DNA of 35,706 bases from Solirubrobacterales bacterium. GTDB lineage: Bacteria > Actinomycetota > Thermoleophilia > Solirubrobacterales > Solirubrobacteraceae. Positions within the stretch are counted from its first letter, which is position 1. Every line of letters starts with the position of its first letter. The stretch is from contig JAOPZB010000162.1 of the NCBI GenBank assembly GCA_025964355.1, positions 1-35,706 on the forward strand, in the 5' to 3' direction. Of the stretch, positions 7,896 to 15,060 are shown piece after piece. The position numbers and the translations under genes were made by a program. The notes under the pieces are model-generated. The model did not search any database, was not told where the DNA came from, and saw nothing but the letters and a program-made list of their open reading frames with translations.

Positions 7896-8735
7896 ATGCG
7901 CAGACATTTCAGCTACGCCAACATCGCCGCCACGCTCGCGCTCGTGTTCTCGATGAGCGCTGGAGCGGTCGCCGCGACTCACTATGTGATCAACTCGACC
8001 GGGCAGATCAACCCGACCGTGCTCAAGAAGCTGAAGGGCAAGACCGGTGAGGCGGGTGCAGCCGGGGCAACAGGCACAGCCGGGCCACCCGGGCTCGAAG
8101 GCAACGAAGGACAGGCCGGCAAAACCGGCCCGCCGGGGCCCACGGGCAACGAAGGGCTCGCCGGCAAACCAGGGCCCGCCGGCGTGGGGCCCGCAGGCCC
8201 CACGGGCAACGAAGGACCCGCGGGCAAAGAAGGAGCCGCGGGCAAAGAAGGACCCGCGGGCAAAACTGGGCCCGCCGGCAACGAAGGACCTGCAGGCAAA
8301 ACAGGGCCCGCCGGCCCAACAGGGCCGGCCGGCCAAACGGGGGGTACTGCGTTCAACACGAACTCCGGCACCGGCGTTCTAGGGTTCCCGCACACGTCCG
8401 GTGAAGAATTGACCGTGTCCACGCTCAACCTGCCCGCCGGCAACTTCAGCATCGTTGGCAAGTTGATAGCCGACAATGACGAACGTGAACCCGGGCTCAT
8501 GCGCTGCGAACTCATCCTGGGAGAAACCACGATCGACCCTGGCTTCGATGGTGTCGAGCTGGGCGACCACCCCGCCGATCGCCATTCACTGGTCCTCTCT
8601 GGCACCGGCTCGCTCAGAAGTCCTGGAACCGCCAAGATCGTCTGCCGGTTCACCCTCGCGAAACTGCCTGGGTTTGTCGAAGGCAGGTATGTCGATCGTT
8701 CCATCACGGCGATCCAGGTCGGAAACCTGGATTAG
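7896..8735 (+). CDS. Membrane-anchored or secreted collagen-like protein
   Basis: 279 residues. ATG 7896 is chosen because AAGGGGGG lies about 9 nt upstream and it puts a hydrophobic segment (residues 8-27, IAATLALVFSMSAGAVAA) at the N-terminus, as in a signal peptide or anchor. A NPTVLKKLKG linker leads into 33 Gly-x-y triplets (residues 48-148, bases 8037-8339) with a single two-residue break (Gly-Val) after the sixteenth. Triplets are rich in GPA, GNE, GKT and GKE, with opposite charges suited to triple-helix pairing. The C-terminal 130 residues form a beta-rich globular domain that could nucleate trimerisation. Probably a surface or exported stalk protein; the ligand is unknown. Confidence 0.85.
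   Translation: MRRHFSYANIAATLALVFSMSAGAVAATHYVINSTGQINPTVLKKLKGKTGEAGAAGATGTAGPPGLEGNEGQAGKTGPPGPTGNEGLAGKPGPAGVGPAGPTGNEGPAGKEGAAGKEGPAGKTGPAGNEGPAGKTGPAGPTGPAGQTGGTAFNTNSGTGVLGFPHTSGEELTVSTLNLPAGNFSIVGKLIADNDEREPGLMRCELILGETTIDPGFDGVELGDHPADRHSLVLSGTGSLRSPGTAKIVCRFTLAKLPGFVEGRYVDRSITAIQVGNLD
8037..8339 (+). repeat. Collagen Gly-x-y coding repeat
   Basis: Degenerate 9-nt periodic tract encoding 33 Gly-x-y triplets. Its local codon choice is unlike the neighbours: AAA for Lys and GAA for Glu are frequent, alternating with GC-only codons. Units such as GGCAAAGAAGGA recur almost exactly around 8224-8260, which suggests expansion by slippage. Confidence 0.85.
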
Positions 8736-8786
8736 CCGACGGGCTTCACGGCAGGCCACGCGTCCTGGCGGCGAGCCCGGCGCAGG

Positions 8787-9212
8787 TCAGCTTGACCGCT
8801 GCGGCCGCTGCAGTGCCCGCCAGACGGCACCGGGCTGGCGCGCGATCGTCGGTCCCAGTCGCAGCGCAAGCACTGTCAGGGCGAGCCAGGGGCGAAGATG
8901 CGGACGGATGCGAGCTATCCGGCCGTCGTCGTCGAGCTCGAAGACCATCGCGTCGTCGATCGTCACGCCGCCGATCCTGCCCCTGCTCACGGCGACACGG
9001 GTGCGACCATCGCCCATCTCCCGATCCCAGCGGAGGTCCGTGAGTCCGCGATAGACCGCCCCGAGGAGCAGCTGGACATCGTCGGTCCCGCGGAAGACCA
9101 TCCGTCCCGACAGCGGCGACACCAGCTCGACGTCGGGCGCAAGCGTGGCCATCATGCCGTCGATGTCCTTCGATTCGGAGGCGGCGAGGAAGCGGGTCAC
9201 GGCTTCGTCCAC
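8787..9212 (-). CDS. SnoaL-like/NTF2-fold protein
   Basis: 141 residues with the pattern of the SnoaL/NTF2-like alpha+beta cone fold: an N-terminal helix DEAVTRFLAASESKDIDGMMATLAPDVELVSPL, then GRMVFRGTDDVQLLLGAVYRGL, and later DDAMVFELDDDGRIARIRPHLRPW as the last strand pair. Members are isomerases, hydrolases or binding proteins, and nothing here identifies a substrate. It starts with GTG. A CATAAT hexamer lies 7 nt before it on the same strand, with no Shine-Dalgarno. It stands alone between the collagen-like gene (convergent) and the glycosyltransferase. Confidence 0.8.
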   Translation of the reverse strand: MDEAVTRFLAASESKDIDGMMATLAPDVELVSPLSGRMVFRGTDDVQLLLGAVYRGLTDLRWDREMGDGRTRVAVSRGRIGGVTIDDAMVFELDDDGRIARIRPHLRPWLALTVLALRLGPTIARQPGAVWRALQRPQRSS

Positions 9213-9219
9213 TCAAGCG

Positions 9220-9225
9220 ATTATG
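9220..9225 (-). promoter_or_regulatory. Putative -10 element of the SnoaL-like gene
   Basis: CATAAT on the minus strand (five of six to TATAAT), 7 nt before the GTG start. Consistent with leaderless transcription. Confidence 0.45.
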
Positions 9226-9263
9226 CCGTTGCGCCCCGCGCGGCGCCCTCAGCCGGATATCGA

Positions 9264-10487
9264 TCAGCCGGCGAGGCGCTCGACATGCTGTGCCGCGGCG
9301 CTGCCGGCATCATGGCGGGCGGCCCATCCGGCCATCTCGCGCGCACGCGCTCTGATCGAGGCATCACCGAGCGCGCGCTCCACCGCGAGGCGGACGGTCC
9401 GTGGGGAGACGAAGCGGCGCGGCAGCCGCACTCCCGCGCCGGCCCAGTCCAGGCGGGCCGCGTTCTCGTTCATGTCGCCGACCGCCGGGCACGCGACGAC
9501 GGCGCAGCCGCTGGCGAGCGCGCGGACGAGCGTGCCGTGTCCGGCGTGGCAGACGACGATGTCGCAATGCGGCATCGTGCGCGAGTAGGAGACCCAGTCG
9601 ACCAGGCGCGCGTTGTCGGGCACGGGCAGCGGTCGAGGGGGCAGGCGCCGGTTCCAGGTCGCGAGGACTCGCACGGGCGCGTCGGCGAGCCCGCGCAGCG
9701 CGGCTGACAGGAGGCGGTGCTCGGAGTCCTGAGCGGTCGACGGGGCGACGAGCACCAGCGGAAGCTCCTCGCGTCCGTTGGCCGAGCCGCTGCGCGGCAG
9801 CTCCACCTCGCCGGCGGGAGGCTCCCACATGAGCGGACCGACGATATGCACCCGCGCAGGCCAGACGCGCGGATACTCGAGCTGGGGAAAGGTGGCGACG
9901 AGGGCGAGCCGACGGCTGATGCCGCCGTGGACGTAGTCGAGCGGGCGCAGGCCGAGCCGCTCGCGCGTCTCGTTGAGCTCGCGCCTGCCGCGCTGCAGCC
10001 CGCGGTTGACGGGGCCCTGGGCGACGCGCCACATCCGCCTGCCGGCCTCGGTGCGCGCCAGGCGGGCGCCGAGCGAGTAGATCGGGAAGTCGGGCTCGCC
10101 GTGCGGATAGACGTGCGGTATGAGCGTCGCCGCGGGCACGCCCTCGAGCTCGGCGGCGAGCGCCGGCGCGAGCGTGAGGATGTCGGCGACGACGACCTCC
10201 GGGCGCAGCTCGCGCACGAGTGGGACGGTGTCGGTCGTCGCGTGGACGACGGCCTCGTAGAAGTCCAGTGGCTCGGGACCCGACGGAAACACCTCATACT
10301 CGGGCGCCGGCGCGAATGTGAGCCCCTCCGCCTCGACGTGCGCCCTCCAGCGCGTCCATGTCTGCAGCGTCACGTCGTGCCCGCGCGCGGCCAGCGCGCG
10401 GCCGAGGGCGATCATCGGAAAGGCGTGGCCCGGGTCGCCGAAGGCGCCGAGCAGCACCCGTCTCGGCGGACCTGCGGCGGTGCTCAT
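9264..10487 (-). CDS. GT1-like glycosyltransferase (UDP-glycosyltransferase/MGT type)
   Basis: 407 residues with the GT-B fold layout. The N-terminal domain begins RRVLLGAFGDPGHAFPMIALGRALAARGHDVTL, the acceptor side with the catalytic His in GHAFP. The C-terminal donor domain carries VDWVSYSRTMPHCDIVVCHAGHGTLVRALASG, the degenerate HxGxGT nucleotide-sugar motif of family 1, then CPAVGDMNENAARL. Related enzymes glycosylate macrolides, polyketides, sterols or lipids; the acceptor here is unknown. It starts 10 nt after the stop of the LLM oxidoreductase gene on the same strand, so the two are probably co-transcribed. Confidence 0.88.
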   Translation of the reverse strand: MSTAAGPPRRVLLGAFGDPGHAFPMIALGRALAARGHDVTLQTWTRWRAHVEAEGLTFAPAPEYEVFPSGPEPLDFYEAVVHATTDTVPLVRELRPEVVVADILTLAPALAAELEGVPAATLIPHVYPHGEPDFPIYSLGARLARTEAGRRMWRVAQGPVNRGLQRGRRELNETRERLGLRPLDYVHGGISRRLALVATFPQLEYPRVWPARVHIVGPLMWEPPAGEVELPRSGSANGREELPLVLVAPSTAQDSEHRLLSAALRGLADAPVRVLATWNRRLPPRPLPVPDNARLVDWVSYSRTMPHCDIVVCHAGHGTLVRALASGCAVVACPAVGDMNENAARLDWAGAGVRLPRRFVSPRTVRLAVERALGDASIRARAREMAGWAARHDAGSAAAQHVERLAG

Positions 10488-10497
10488 CTGCGAACGG

Positions 10498-11532
10498 TCA
10501 GGCCGCGAGCTCGGCGACGAGCCGCAGCTGCTCGAGACGCTCGTCGGCGGTGAACGCCGTCGGGGTCACTCCGAGCGTTCCCACGCCGGCGTCCCGGTAA
10601 ACGGCCAGGCGCTCGCGCACGACGTCCTTGGGCCCGCACAGCGAGACCGTGTCGATCAGCTCGTCGGGAATCGCGGCCATCGCCTCGTCGCGCTTGCCTT
10701 CCAGATAGAGATCCTGGATCTGCTTGGCCTCGGCCTCGTAGCCGTAGCGCTGGACGAGCTGGTTGTAGAAGTTCTGCTCACGTGACCCCATCCCGCCGAC
10801 ATAGAGCGCGATGAACGGCCGCATCGCGTTGCGTGCGCTCTCCAGGTCGTCGGTGACGAACACGTTGACGGTCGGCGCGATGTCGAAGCCGTCGAGGCTT
10901 TTGCCCGAGCGCTGCGCCCCCTCCTGCAGCAGCGGCCGCAGCTCGGAGACATGCTCGGGTGAGAACAGCGTGGGGATCCAGCCGTCGGCGATCTCGCCGG
11001 CGAGCGCGGTGTTCTTGGGGCCGATGGCGGCGAGGTAGATCGGGATGCGCTCCTGCACCGGCGAGATCGTCAGCTTGAGCGCCTTGCCGGGACCTTCGGG
11101 GAGCGGCAGCTCGAGCGTCTCGCCGTGGAACTCGACACGCTCGCGCGCGAGCGCCATGCGCACCACGGCGACGTACTCGCGCGTGCGCTGGAGCTGTTTG
11201 GCGAAGCGCTGCCCGTGCCAGCCCTCGGCGACCTGCGGCCCGGAGGAGCCGATGCCGAGGATCATGCGTCCGCCTGAGAGCTGATCGATCGTGGCGGCCG
11301 TCATCGCCGTCATCGCCGGCGAGCGGCCGGGCATCTGAAAGATCCCCGAGCCGAGACGGATCTTGGAGGTCTGACCGGCGAGCCAGCCGAGCACCGTCGC
11401 CGTGTCCGATCCGTAGGCCTCGGCGGCCCAGACGGAGTCATAGCCCAGGCGCTCGGCCTCTCCGACGATCTTGAGCTGGTCCTCGGAGCTGAGGCCGAGA
11501 CCCCAGTAGCCGATGTGCACGCCGAGCTTCAT
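10498..11532 (-). CDS. LLM-class F420-dependent oxidoreductase
   Basis: 344-residue TIM-barrel luciferase-like protein. The N-terminus MKLGVHIGYWGLGL, RLGYDSVWAAEAYGSD, then RIRLGSGIFQ-like and GRMILGIGSSGPQVAEGWHG segments are typical of actinobacterial LLM enzymes using F420 or FMN. IPIYLAAIGPKNTALAGEIADGWIP is the second family signature. ATG 11532 is preferred over an upstream TTG because AAAGGAAA lies 8-9 nt before it. The cofactor cannot be proven from sequence, and the substrate is unknown. It is the first gene of a pair with the glycosyltransferase, which hints at modification of a natural product or lipid. Confidence 0.9.
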   Translation of the reverse strand: MKLGVHIGYWGLGLSSEDQLKIVGEAERLGYDSVWAAEAYGSDTATVLGWLAGQTSKIRLGSGIFQMPGRSPAMTAMTAATIDQLSGGRMILGIGSSGPQVAEGWHGQRFAKQLQRTREYVAVVRMALARERVEFHGETLELPLPEGPGKALKLTISPVQERIPIYLAAIGPKNTALAGEIADGWIPTLFSPEHVSELRPLLQEGAQRSGKSLDGFDIAPTVNVFVTDDLESARNAMRPFIALYVGGMGSREQNFYNQLVQRYGYEAEAKQIQDLYLEGKRDEAMAAIPDELIDTVSLCGPKDVVRERLAVYRDAGVGTLGVTPTAFTADERLEQLRLVAELAA

Positions 11533-11609
11533 CTGCAAGTTTCCTTTCAGCGGAAGGGAATTCGTTGCCGGTGCGCAAGCCGTGTCCTAGGCTTCGCCGC
11601 GCACCGAAC

Positions 11610-11628
11610 GCGGGCGAGGGGCGCCCGC
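11610..11628. other. 7-bp GC hairpin with AGGGG loop in a divergent gap
   Basis: GCGGGCG/CGCCCGC stem with an AGGGG loop, between the divergent LLM gene and the following hypothetical gene. The loop resembles a Shine-Dalgarno but lies 21 nt before ATG 11643. A TAGGCT hexamer lies at 11588-11593. Confidence 0.4.
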
Positions 11629-11642
11629 GGCGGGCACAGCCT

Positions 11643-12146
11643 ATGCGAAATCGCCGCCGCCACCGCAGCCAGTCAGTGCAGCAGCTGCGCCTGGCGATCG
11701 ACTGCATGCCGGTCGCCACTCGCGAAGCGATGCTCGAGGGCGTTCACAGCAACGCGCGCATCATCGCCGGCGCCTACGTCGACGGAGAGGGCGGCGTCTG
11801 TCCGATGCTGGCCGCGCACCGCTGCGGTGGGCGCACGGACTTCCTGTCGTTCGCGAAGTCCTGGGACCGCTTCACGCGGGCGGCGCGCATGCGCACCGCG
11901 TCGCCGCGTGAGCTCGCCATCCTCGTCGCTCAGCTCGAACACAGCCTTTCGAGCTCGGGCGGCCTCGAGCTCGACCGTGCGATCCAGGAGCACCGCGAGC
12001 TGCGCGGCCGGCGGATGCGCCTGCGCCGTCGCCTCCTGGCCGGGTCCGACCCGACGGGCGAGATCGTCGCCCGGCGGACGCCGCGGCTCGACCAGCCCCG
12101 CGCTGAGACCGGCGACAGCGGCCGTCGTCCGGTCGCAGTCGCCTGA
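11643..12146 (+). CDS. Conserved hypothetical protein
   Basis: 167 residues from ATG 11643; the frame stays open upstream to 11565. The middle is compositionally protein-like: VQQLRLAIDCMPVATREAML, then DGEGGVCPMLAAHRCGGRTD, FLSFAKSWDRFTRA and a long helix LAILVAQLEHSLSSS. The ends are Arg-rich. No transmembrane segment or signal peptide is visible. I recall similar proteins in Thermoleophilia genomes without known function; this is memory, not a search. It is divergent from the LLM-glycosyltransferase pair. Confidence 0.65.
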   Translation: MRNRRRHRSQSVQQLRLAIDCMPVATREAMLEGVHSNARIIAGAYVDGEGGVCPMLAAHRCGGRTDFLSFAKSWDRFTRAARMRTASPRELAILVAQLEHSLSSSGGLELDRAIQEHRELRGRRMRLRRRLLAGSDPTGEIVARRTPRLDQPRAETGDSGRRPVAVA

Positions 12147-12204
12147 TTGTCTCCCCGCATCCGAGCCTGTCTGGGCGGCGCGGCGCCGGGCGAGGACGTT
12201 CCCC

Positions 12205-12930
12205 CTAGAGCGCGTCGCCGGGCCGCACGAACGTGACCTCCGGCACGATGCACGCGGGCGAGACCCTCAGCAGGAAGCGCACGGACTCGGCGATGTCCTC
12301 CGGGCGGATCATGTCCTCGGGGGCGACATGCTCCTTGACGAAGTCGGTCATCGGCGTGTCGACGAACGCCGGGCACAGGGCTGTGGACTTGATGCCTTCG
12401 GCGCCGAGTTCCTTGTTCATGGACTCGGTCCAGCCGACCACTCCATGCTTGGCCGCGGAGTAGACCGACAGCCACGCCTCGCCATGCTTGCCCGAGATCG
12501 ACGAGGTGTTGACGACGAGCACGTTCTTGTGCTCCGCGGCGGCCTCACGCAGCATGCCGATGCATTCGCGGTAGAAGAGGATGATCGAGCGCAGGTTGAT
12601 GTCGAGCTGCATGTCCAGGCGCTTGGTCTGGATCTCGGCGACCGTCGCGCCGACACCGACACCGGCGTTGTTGACGAGCACGTCGAGGCGTCCGTGGCGC
12701 GCACGGTGAGCCTCGACGACCTTCTGGATCTCGGCCTCGTCGGCGATGTTGGCGGCGACCGCCTGCACGTCGAACCCGTCGGCGGCGAGGCCGGCGACGG
12801 CGGCGTCGAGCTTCTCGGGTCTCCTCGCCGCCATCGTGAGTGCGAAGCCCTCCTCCGCGAGGACCCTGGCGATCGCCAGCCCGATCCCGCTCGATGCCCC
12901 CGTGACGATTGCTGCGCGCTCTGCTGACAT
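12205..12930 (-). CDS. Short-chain dehydrogenase/reductase (classical SDR)
   Basis: 241-residue NAD(P)-dependent Rossmann-fold oxidoreductase. TGASSGIG (10-17) is the cofactor loop, NNAG is at 87-90, and the catalytic Ser144, Tyr157 and Lys161 are in TSSISGK and YSAAKHG. CPAFVDTPM follows as the usual post-catalytic PG-like segment. The basic AARRPEK after the second strand suggests NADP(H). ATG 12930 is chosen over the longer frame for its AAAGGAAGGGA ribosome-binding site. Related to FabG and sorbitol/steroid dehydrogenases; the substrate is not identifiable. It is convergent with the preceding hypothetical gene. Confidence 0.92.
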   Translation of the reverse strand: MSAERAAIVTGASSGIGLAIARVLAEEGFALTMAARRPEKLDAAVAGLAADGFDVQAVAANIADEAEIQKVVEAHRARHGRLDVLVNNAGVGVGATVAEIQTKRLDMQLDINLRSIILFYRECIGMLREAAAEHKNVLVVNTSSISGKHGEAWLSVYSAAKHGVVGWTESMNKELGAEGIKSTALCPAFVDTPMTDFVKEHVAPEDMIRPEDIAESVRFLLRVSPACIVPEVTFVRPGDAL

Positions 12931-13043
12931 CTGCGTCCCTTCCTTTGATGAGCGAAACCGAACCGCCGCCCATCGGGACGGCGGCCGGGAGCATTCCACA
13001 TCTCGCTGGTAGCGTCTCCGAGGTCGCGCCCCAGGGCGCGAGC

Positions 13044-13117
13044 GGGCCCGTAGCTCAGTTGGTCAGAGCTGCCGACTCATAATCGGTAGGTCGCTGGTTC
13101 GAGTCCAGCCGGGCCCA
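13044..13117 (+). tRNA. tRNA with anticodon CAT (elongator Met or Ile2)
   Basis: Cloverleaf: acceptor GGGCCCG 13044-13050 with CGGGCCC 13110-13116, D stem GCTC/GAGC, anticodon stem GCCGA/TCGGT with loop CTCATAA (anticodon 13078-13080), T stem GCTGG/CCAGC, discriminator A. It is not initiator tRNA: there is no triple G-C anticodon stem and no 1:72 mismatch. The C4-G69 pair resembles E. coli tRNA-Ile2, whose CAT is modified to lysidine by TilS, so Ile2 is as likely as Met. Confidence 0.93.
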
Positions 13118-13118
13118 T
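13110..13118 (+). repeat. Possible attachment-site core at the tRNA 3' end (left copy)
   Basis: The nine bases CGGGCCCAT end the tRNA acceptor and recur in the same orientation at 15002-15010, just past an integrase fragment. Nine bp is short for an att core and contains the GGGCCC palindrome, so chance is possible. Confidence 0.35.
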
Positions 13119-13698
13119 TTATCGCAGTGGGGTGACGCCAGCCGACTTTCCTCGGCACCGCTGGACATTTGGCCTGCTGGAGCGGGACAGGAGGCGACTG
13201 AGCGCGACCAGCAAAGACGGCCTGTTTTCGGCGCGGCCTGCCGCGCAACGAGACAACTGGGAGGCAGGGCGCGGCGGGGGCGGAGGCAATCGTTCGGTGG
13301 CAGCGGCTGCCCGGATTCGTGAACGATGGCTGACCGCGGCCTGGCTGTTAGCGACGCTATTTGCCGGGAGCGGAGCTCCGTGTTGCGCACGAGCGGGGGT
13401 TCATGGCATGGGCCGAACTCGTAGCGGTCGAAAGGCCGGACCGTGGGCCCCCGCCCGTAGGCGTCGGCCCGCTGGTCTGAGCACGGACGCACGGCGGCGG
13501 AAGGGCGGACGGACGGCCGGTCGGAGCGCGCGATAGCGCCCCCGCCCGGACGGCCGCCCGTACCGCCGCTACCGAGCGCCTCGCGCCCAGTCCAGTCGCC
13601 TCCCGCTGCTGGGGAGGTCACCCTCGGACATGGCAAGCTGCATCTGTTGAGCGCCCGGCTCGAGCCAGTTCCTCAGACCCGCGCGCCGACGCGACTCA
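13119..13698. other. 580-bp stretch without a convincing gene
   Basis: Open frames exist on both strands but have Arg/Gly/Pro-biased, repeat-like translations and no motif. Around 13440-13570 the + strand is a purine/GC-skewed tract with GGACGGACGGCC-type near-repeats followed by the complementary CCCGCCCGGACGG type. Together with the tRNA before it and the integrase remnant after the next gene, it may be decayed element DNA. Confidence 0.5.
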
Positions 13699-14514
13699 TC
13701 ATGGCGCCCGCCCGCCCCTTGCCACTTGGGGTCGTCCGACCATAGAGCCGCCGGCAAGAATCGTTTGGAGGTCAATTGCCAGCATGACCCAGAGTGCGAC
13801 TTCACCGAACGCGACAACCGGAAGCACGCTGGCCGCGCCTACCCCGAGCATCAGGGCGACCTGGCGAACTTCATCCGGATTCCAGAAGCCCATCCCCGAG
13901 CCCGCCCGAGGCGGAAGCGGAAGGGGCTGGTGGCGGATCAGCCACAACGCTTGGAGTCCGTCCGAGGGCAGTCCCCGTGTGATCGGATTCCATGTGCCCC
14001 GCCGCGGGACCAGGTTGAGCGCCGCCTGAGACCCGCTTACGGCGGTGAGCATGAACATGATCGTCCGCGCGGTACCCGCGGTGAAGAGCCCTCCGAGGCA
14101 AAATAGGGCCGCCAGAACGAGGTTGGTCGCTGGACCCGCCAGTACTCTGATTAAGGCTTGGCGTCTGGACATGGCCGGCGAGCTTGTGCATCGGCCGCCA
14201 GCCCCAATCGGCGAAAACGCAACGAGAAGACGCCCGACTCGTAGCCGGGCCGATGGGTGGGCCCGGCCCACGCGTATCCGCACACCCTCCTGCGTAAACC
14301 GCAGAGCCGCCGCGGCGTGGCCGAGCTCATGCGCGAGCGTCAACAACGGCACTGCCAAGAAGGCTGAGACAATCACGACAGCGTTCTCCGACACCTTCGA
14401 TACATCGGGTTTGGCGTTCAGACACTTGAGGGAGGCGGGCTCGAGAGGCGCACCGCTTGCCCCTCGGGTCGCACGAGTGGGGAGTGCGGGCACATCACCG
14501 CCTAGCAGGGACAT
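13699..14514 (-). CDS. M50-like membrane metalloprotease (site-2 protease family)
   Basis: The frame is open to 14634; ATG 14514 is proposed, giving 271 residues, but the start is uncertain. A hydrophobic helix runs straight into LLTLAHELGHAAAALRF, the HExxH zinc site. Further hydrophobic segments include VLAGPATNLVLAALFCLGGLF, and then the loop NLVP ... GLPSDGLQAL, which corresponds to the N-P-x-x-x-D-G third-ligand motif of M50. A last membrane helix lies near the end. Members cut transmembrane anti-sigma factors or work in sporulation; no partner gene is nearby. The location between a tRNA and an integrase remnant suggests cargo of an integrated element. Confidence 0.78.
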   Translation of the reverse strand: MSLLGGDVPALPTRATRGASGAPLEPASLKCLNAKPDVSKVSENAVVIVSAFLAVPLLTLAHELGHAAAALRFTQEGVRIRVGRAHPSARLRVGRLLVAFSPIGAGGRCTSSPAMSRRQALIRVLAGPATNLVLAALFCLGGLFTAGTARTIMFMLTAVSGSQAALNLVPRRGTWNPITRGLPSDGLQALWLIRHQPLPLPPRAGSGMGFWNPDEVRQVALMLGVGAASVLPVVAFGEVALWVMLAIDLQTILAGGSMVGRPQVARGGRAP

Positions 14515-14618
14515 TCCCGCATGCTCGCTCAGGCGACGGCGTTCTCGCTTGGGCGACGCGCCGGAAAGTACTGTGGCAGAGCCGAGATCGGATCGTCGGA
14601 AGTAAGCTCGATCCGGAG

Positions 14619-14957
14619 ATGGCACGCCCAACAAACCTGGCCCTCATGAGGCTACGTCGCCGCGCGGAGGCGGCGACAAGCAATGCTTGTCGAGACCTTC
14701 GCCGACGGTTCGGGCAGCCATCGATGGACTTCTACGAGCTGCGGCACTTCTGCGGCGCATGGCTATTCAACGACCTCGAATTGCCTGCCCAGGAAGTCGC
14801 ACATCAGCTGGGACACAAGGACGGCGGTGCACTCGTCCAACGCCTCTACGGCCACCCCTCAGAGCGGCTTGCTAGGGAGCACATCAAGCGCGCTGTCCGA
14901 GGCAGATCACGCGAGGTGGTTCCGCTATCGGAGGCATCCCGGACGCAGACCTCGTGA
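14619..14957 (+). pseudogene. Truncated tyrosine integrase (C-terminal catalytic remnant)
   Basis: About 112 codons. MDFYELRHFCGAWLFNDLEL and VAHQLGHKDGGALVQRLYGH carry the second catalytic Arg, the His of LGH and the nucleophilic Tyr of a phage-type integrase; the usual first His of H-x-L-R-H is Tyr here. The core-binding domain and the first half of the catalytic domain, with the first Arg and Lys, are missing. The in-frame extension upstream (to 14457) is antisense to the M50 gene and not integrase-like. It cannot be a working recombinase by itself. With the tRNA at 13044 and the repeat at 15002 it looks like the relic of an integrated element. Confidence 0.75.
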
Positions 14958-15001
14958 CGGCGCTCAGCTATGTCGGCCCGGGGCGCGCTTGCGTAACCCA
15001 T

Positions 15002-15010
15002 CGGGCCCAT
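15002..15010 (+). repeat. Possible attachment-site core (right copy)
   Basis: Second direct copy of CGGGCCCAT, 44 bp after the integrase remnant's stop and 1.9 kb from the tRNA 3' end. It is the expected position for a distal att site if this region was once integrated. Confidence 0.35.
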
Positions 15011-15035
15011 GTCGCACGCACGTCTACCCGGGCCG

Positions 15036-15059
15036 GGCGGCCGGGCTGCATGGGCCGCC
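15036..15059 (-). terminator. Hairpin after the S15 hydrolase gene
   Basis: 7-bp GC stem (GGCGGCC/GGCCGCC) with a 10-nt loop, 2 bp past the stop of the minus-strand hydrolase gene. There is no U tract, as is common in high-GC actinobacteria. Confidence 0.35.
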
Positions 15060-15060
15060 G

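Noticed and set aside
7608-8336. Minus-strand open frame covering tRNA-Asn and the collagen tract
   Set aside because: Its end is antisense tRNA, and its Gly/Phe/Arg repeats are the mirror of the collagen codons; the sense frame has a promoter, ribosome-binding site and signal peptide.
8037-8339. Possible CRISPR-like direct repeats
   Set aside because: The periodicity is 9 nt and in frame with Gly-x-y codons; there are no spacers of constant length and no cas genes.
7982-8707. Minus-strand Gly-Pro-rich frame resembling another collagen
   Set aside because: Antisense of GGN-CCN-type triplets automatically gives Pro/Gly repeats. There is no start signal, and the sense gene explains the region.
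13055-13636. Minus-strand open frame over the CAT tRNA (end reads DSNQRPTDYESAALTN)
   Set aside because: The C-terminus is simply the antisense translation of the tRNA gene, a well-known database artefact; the rest has no motif.
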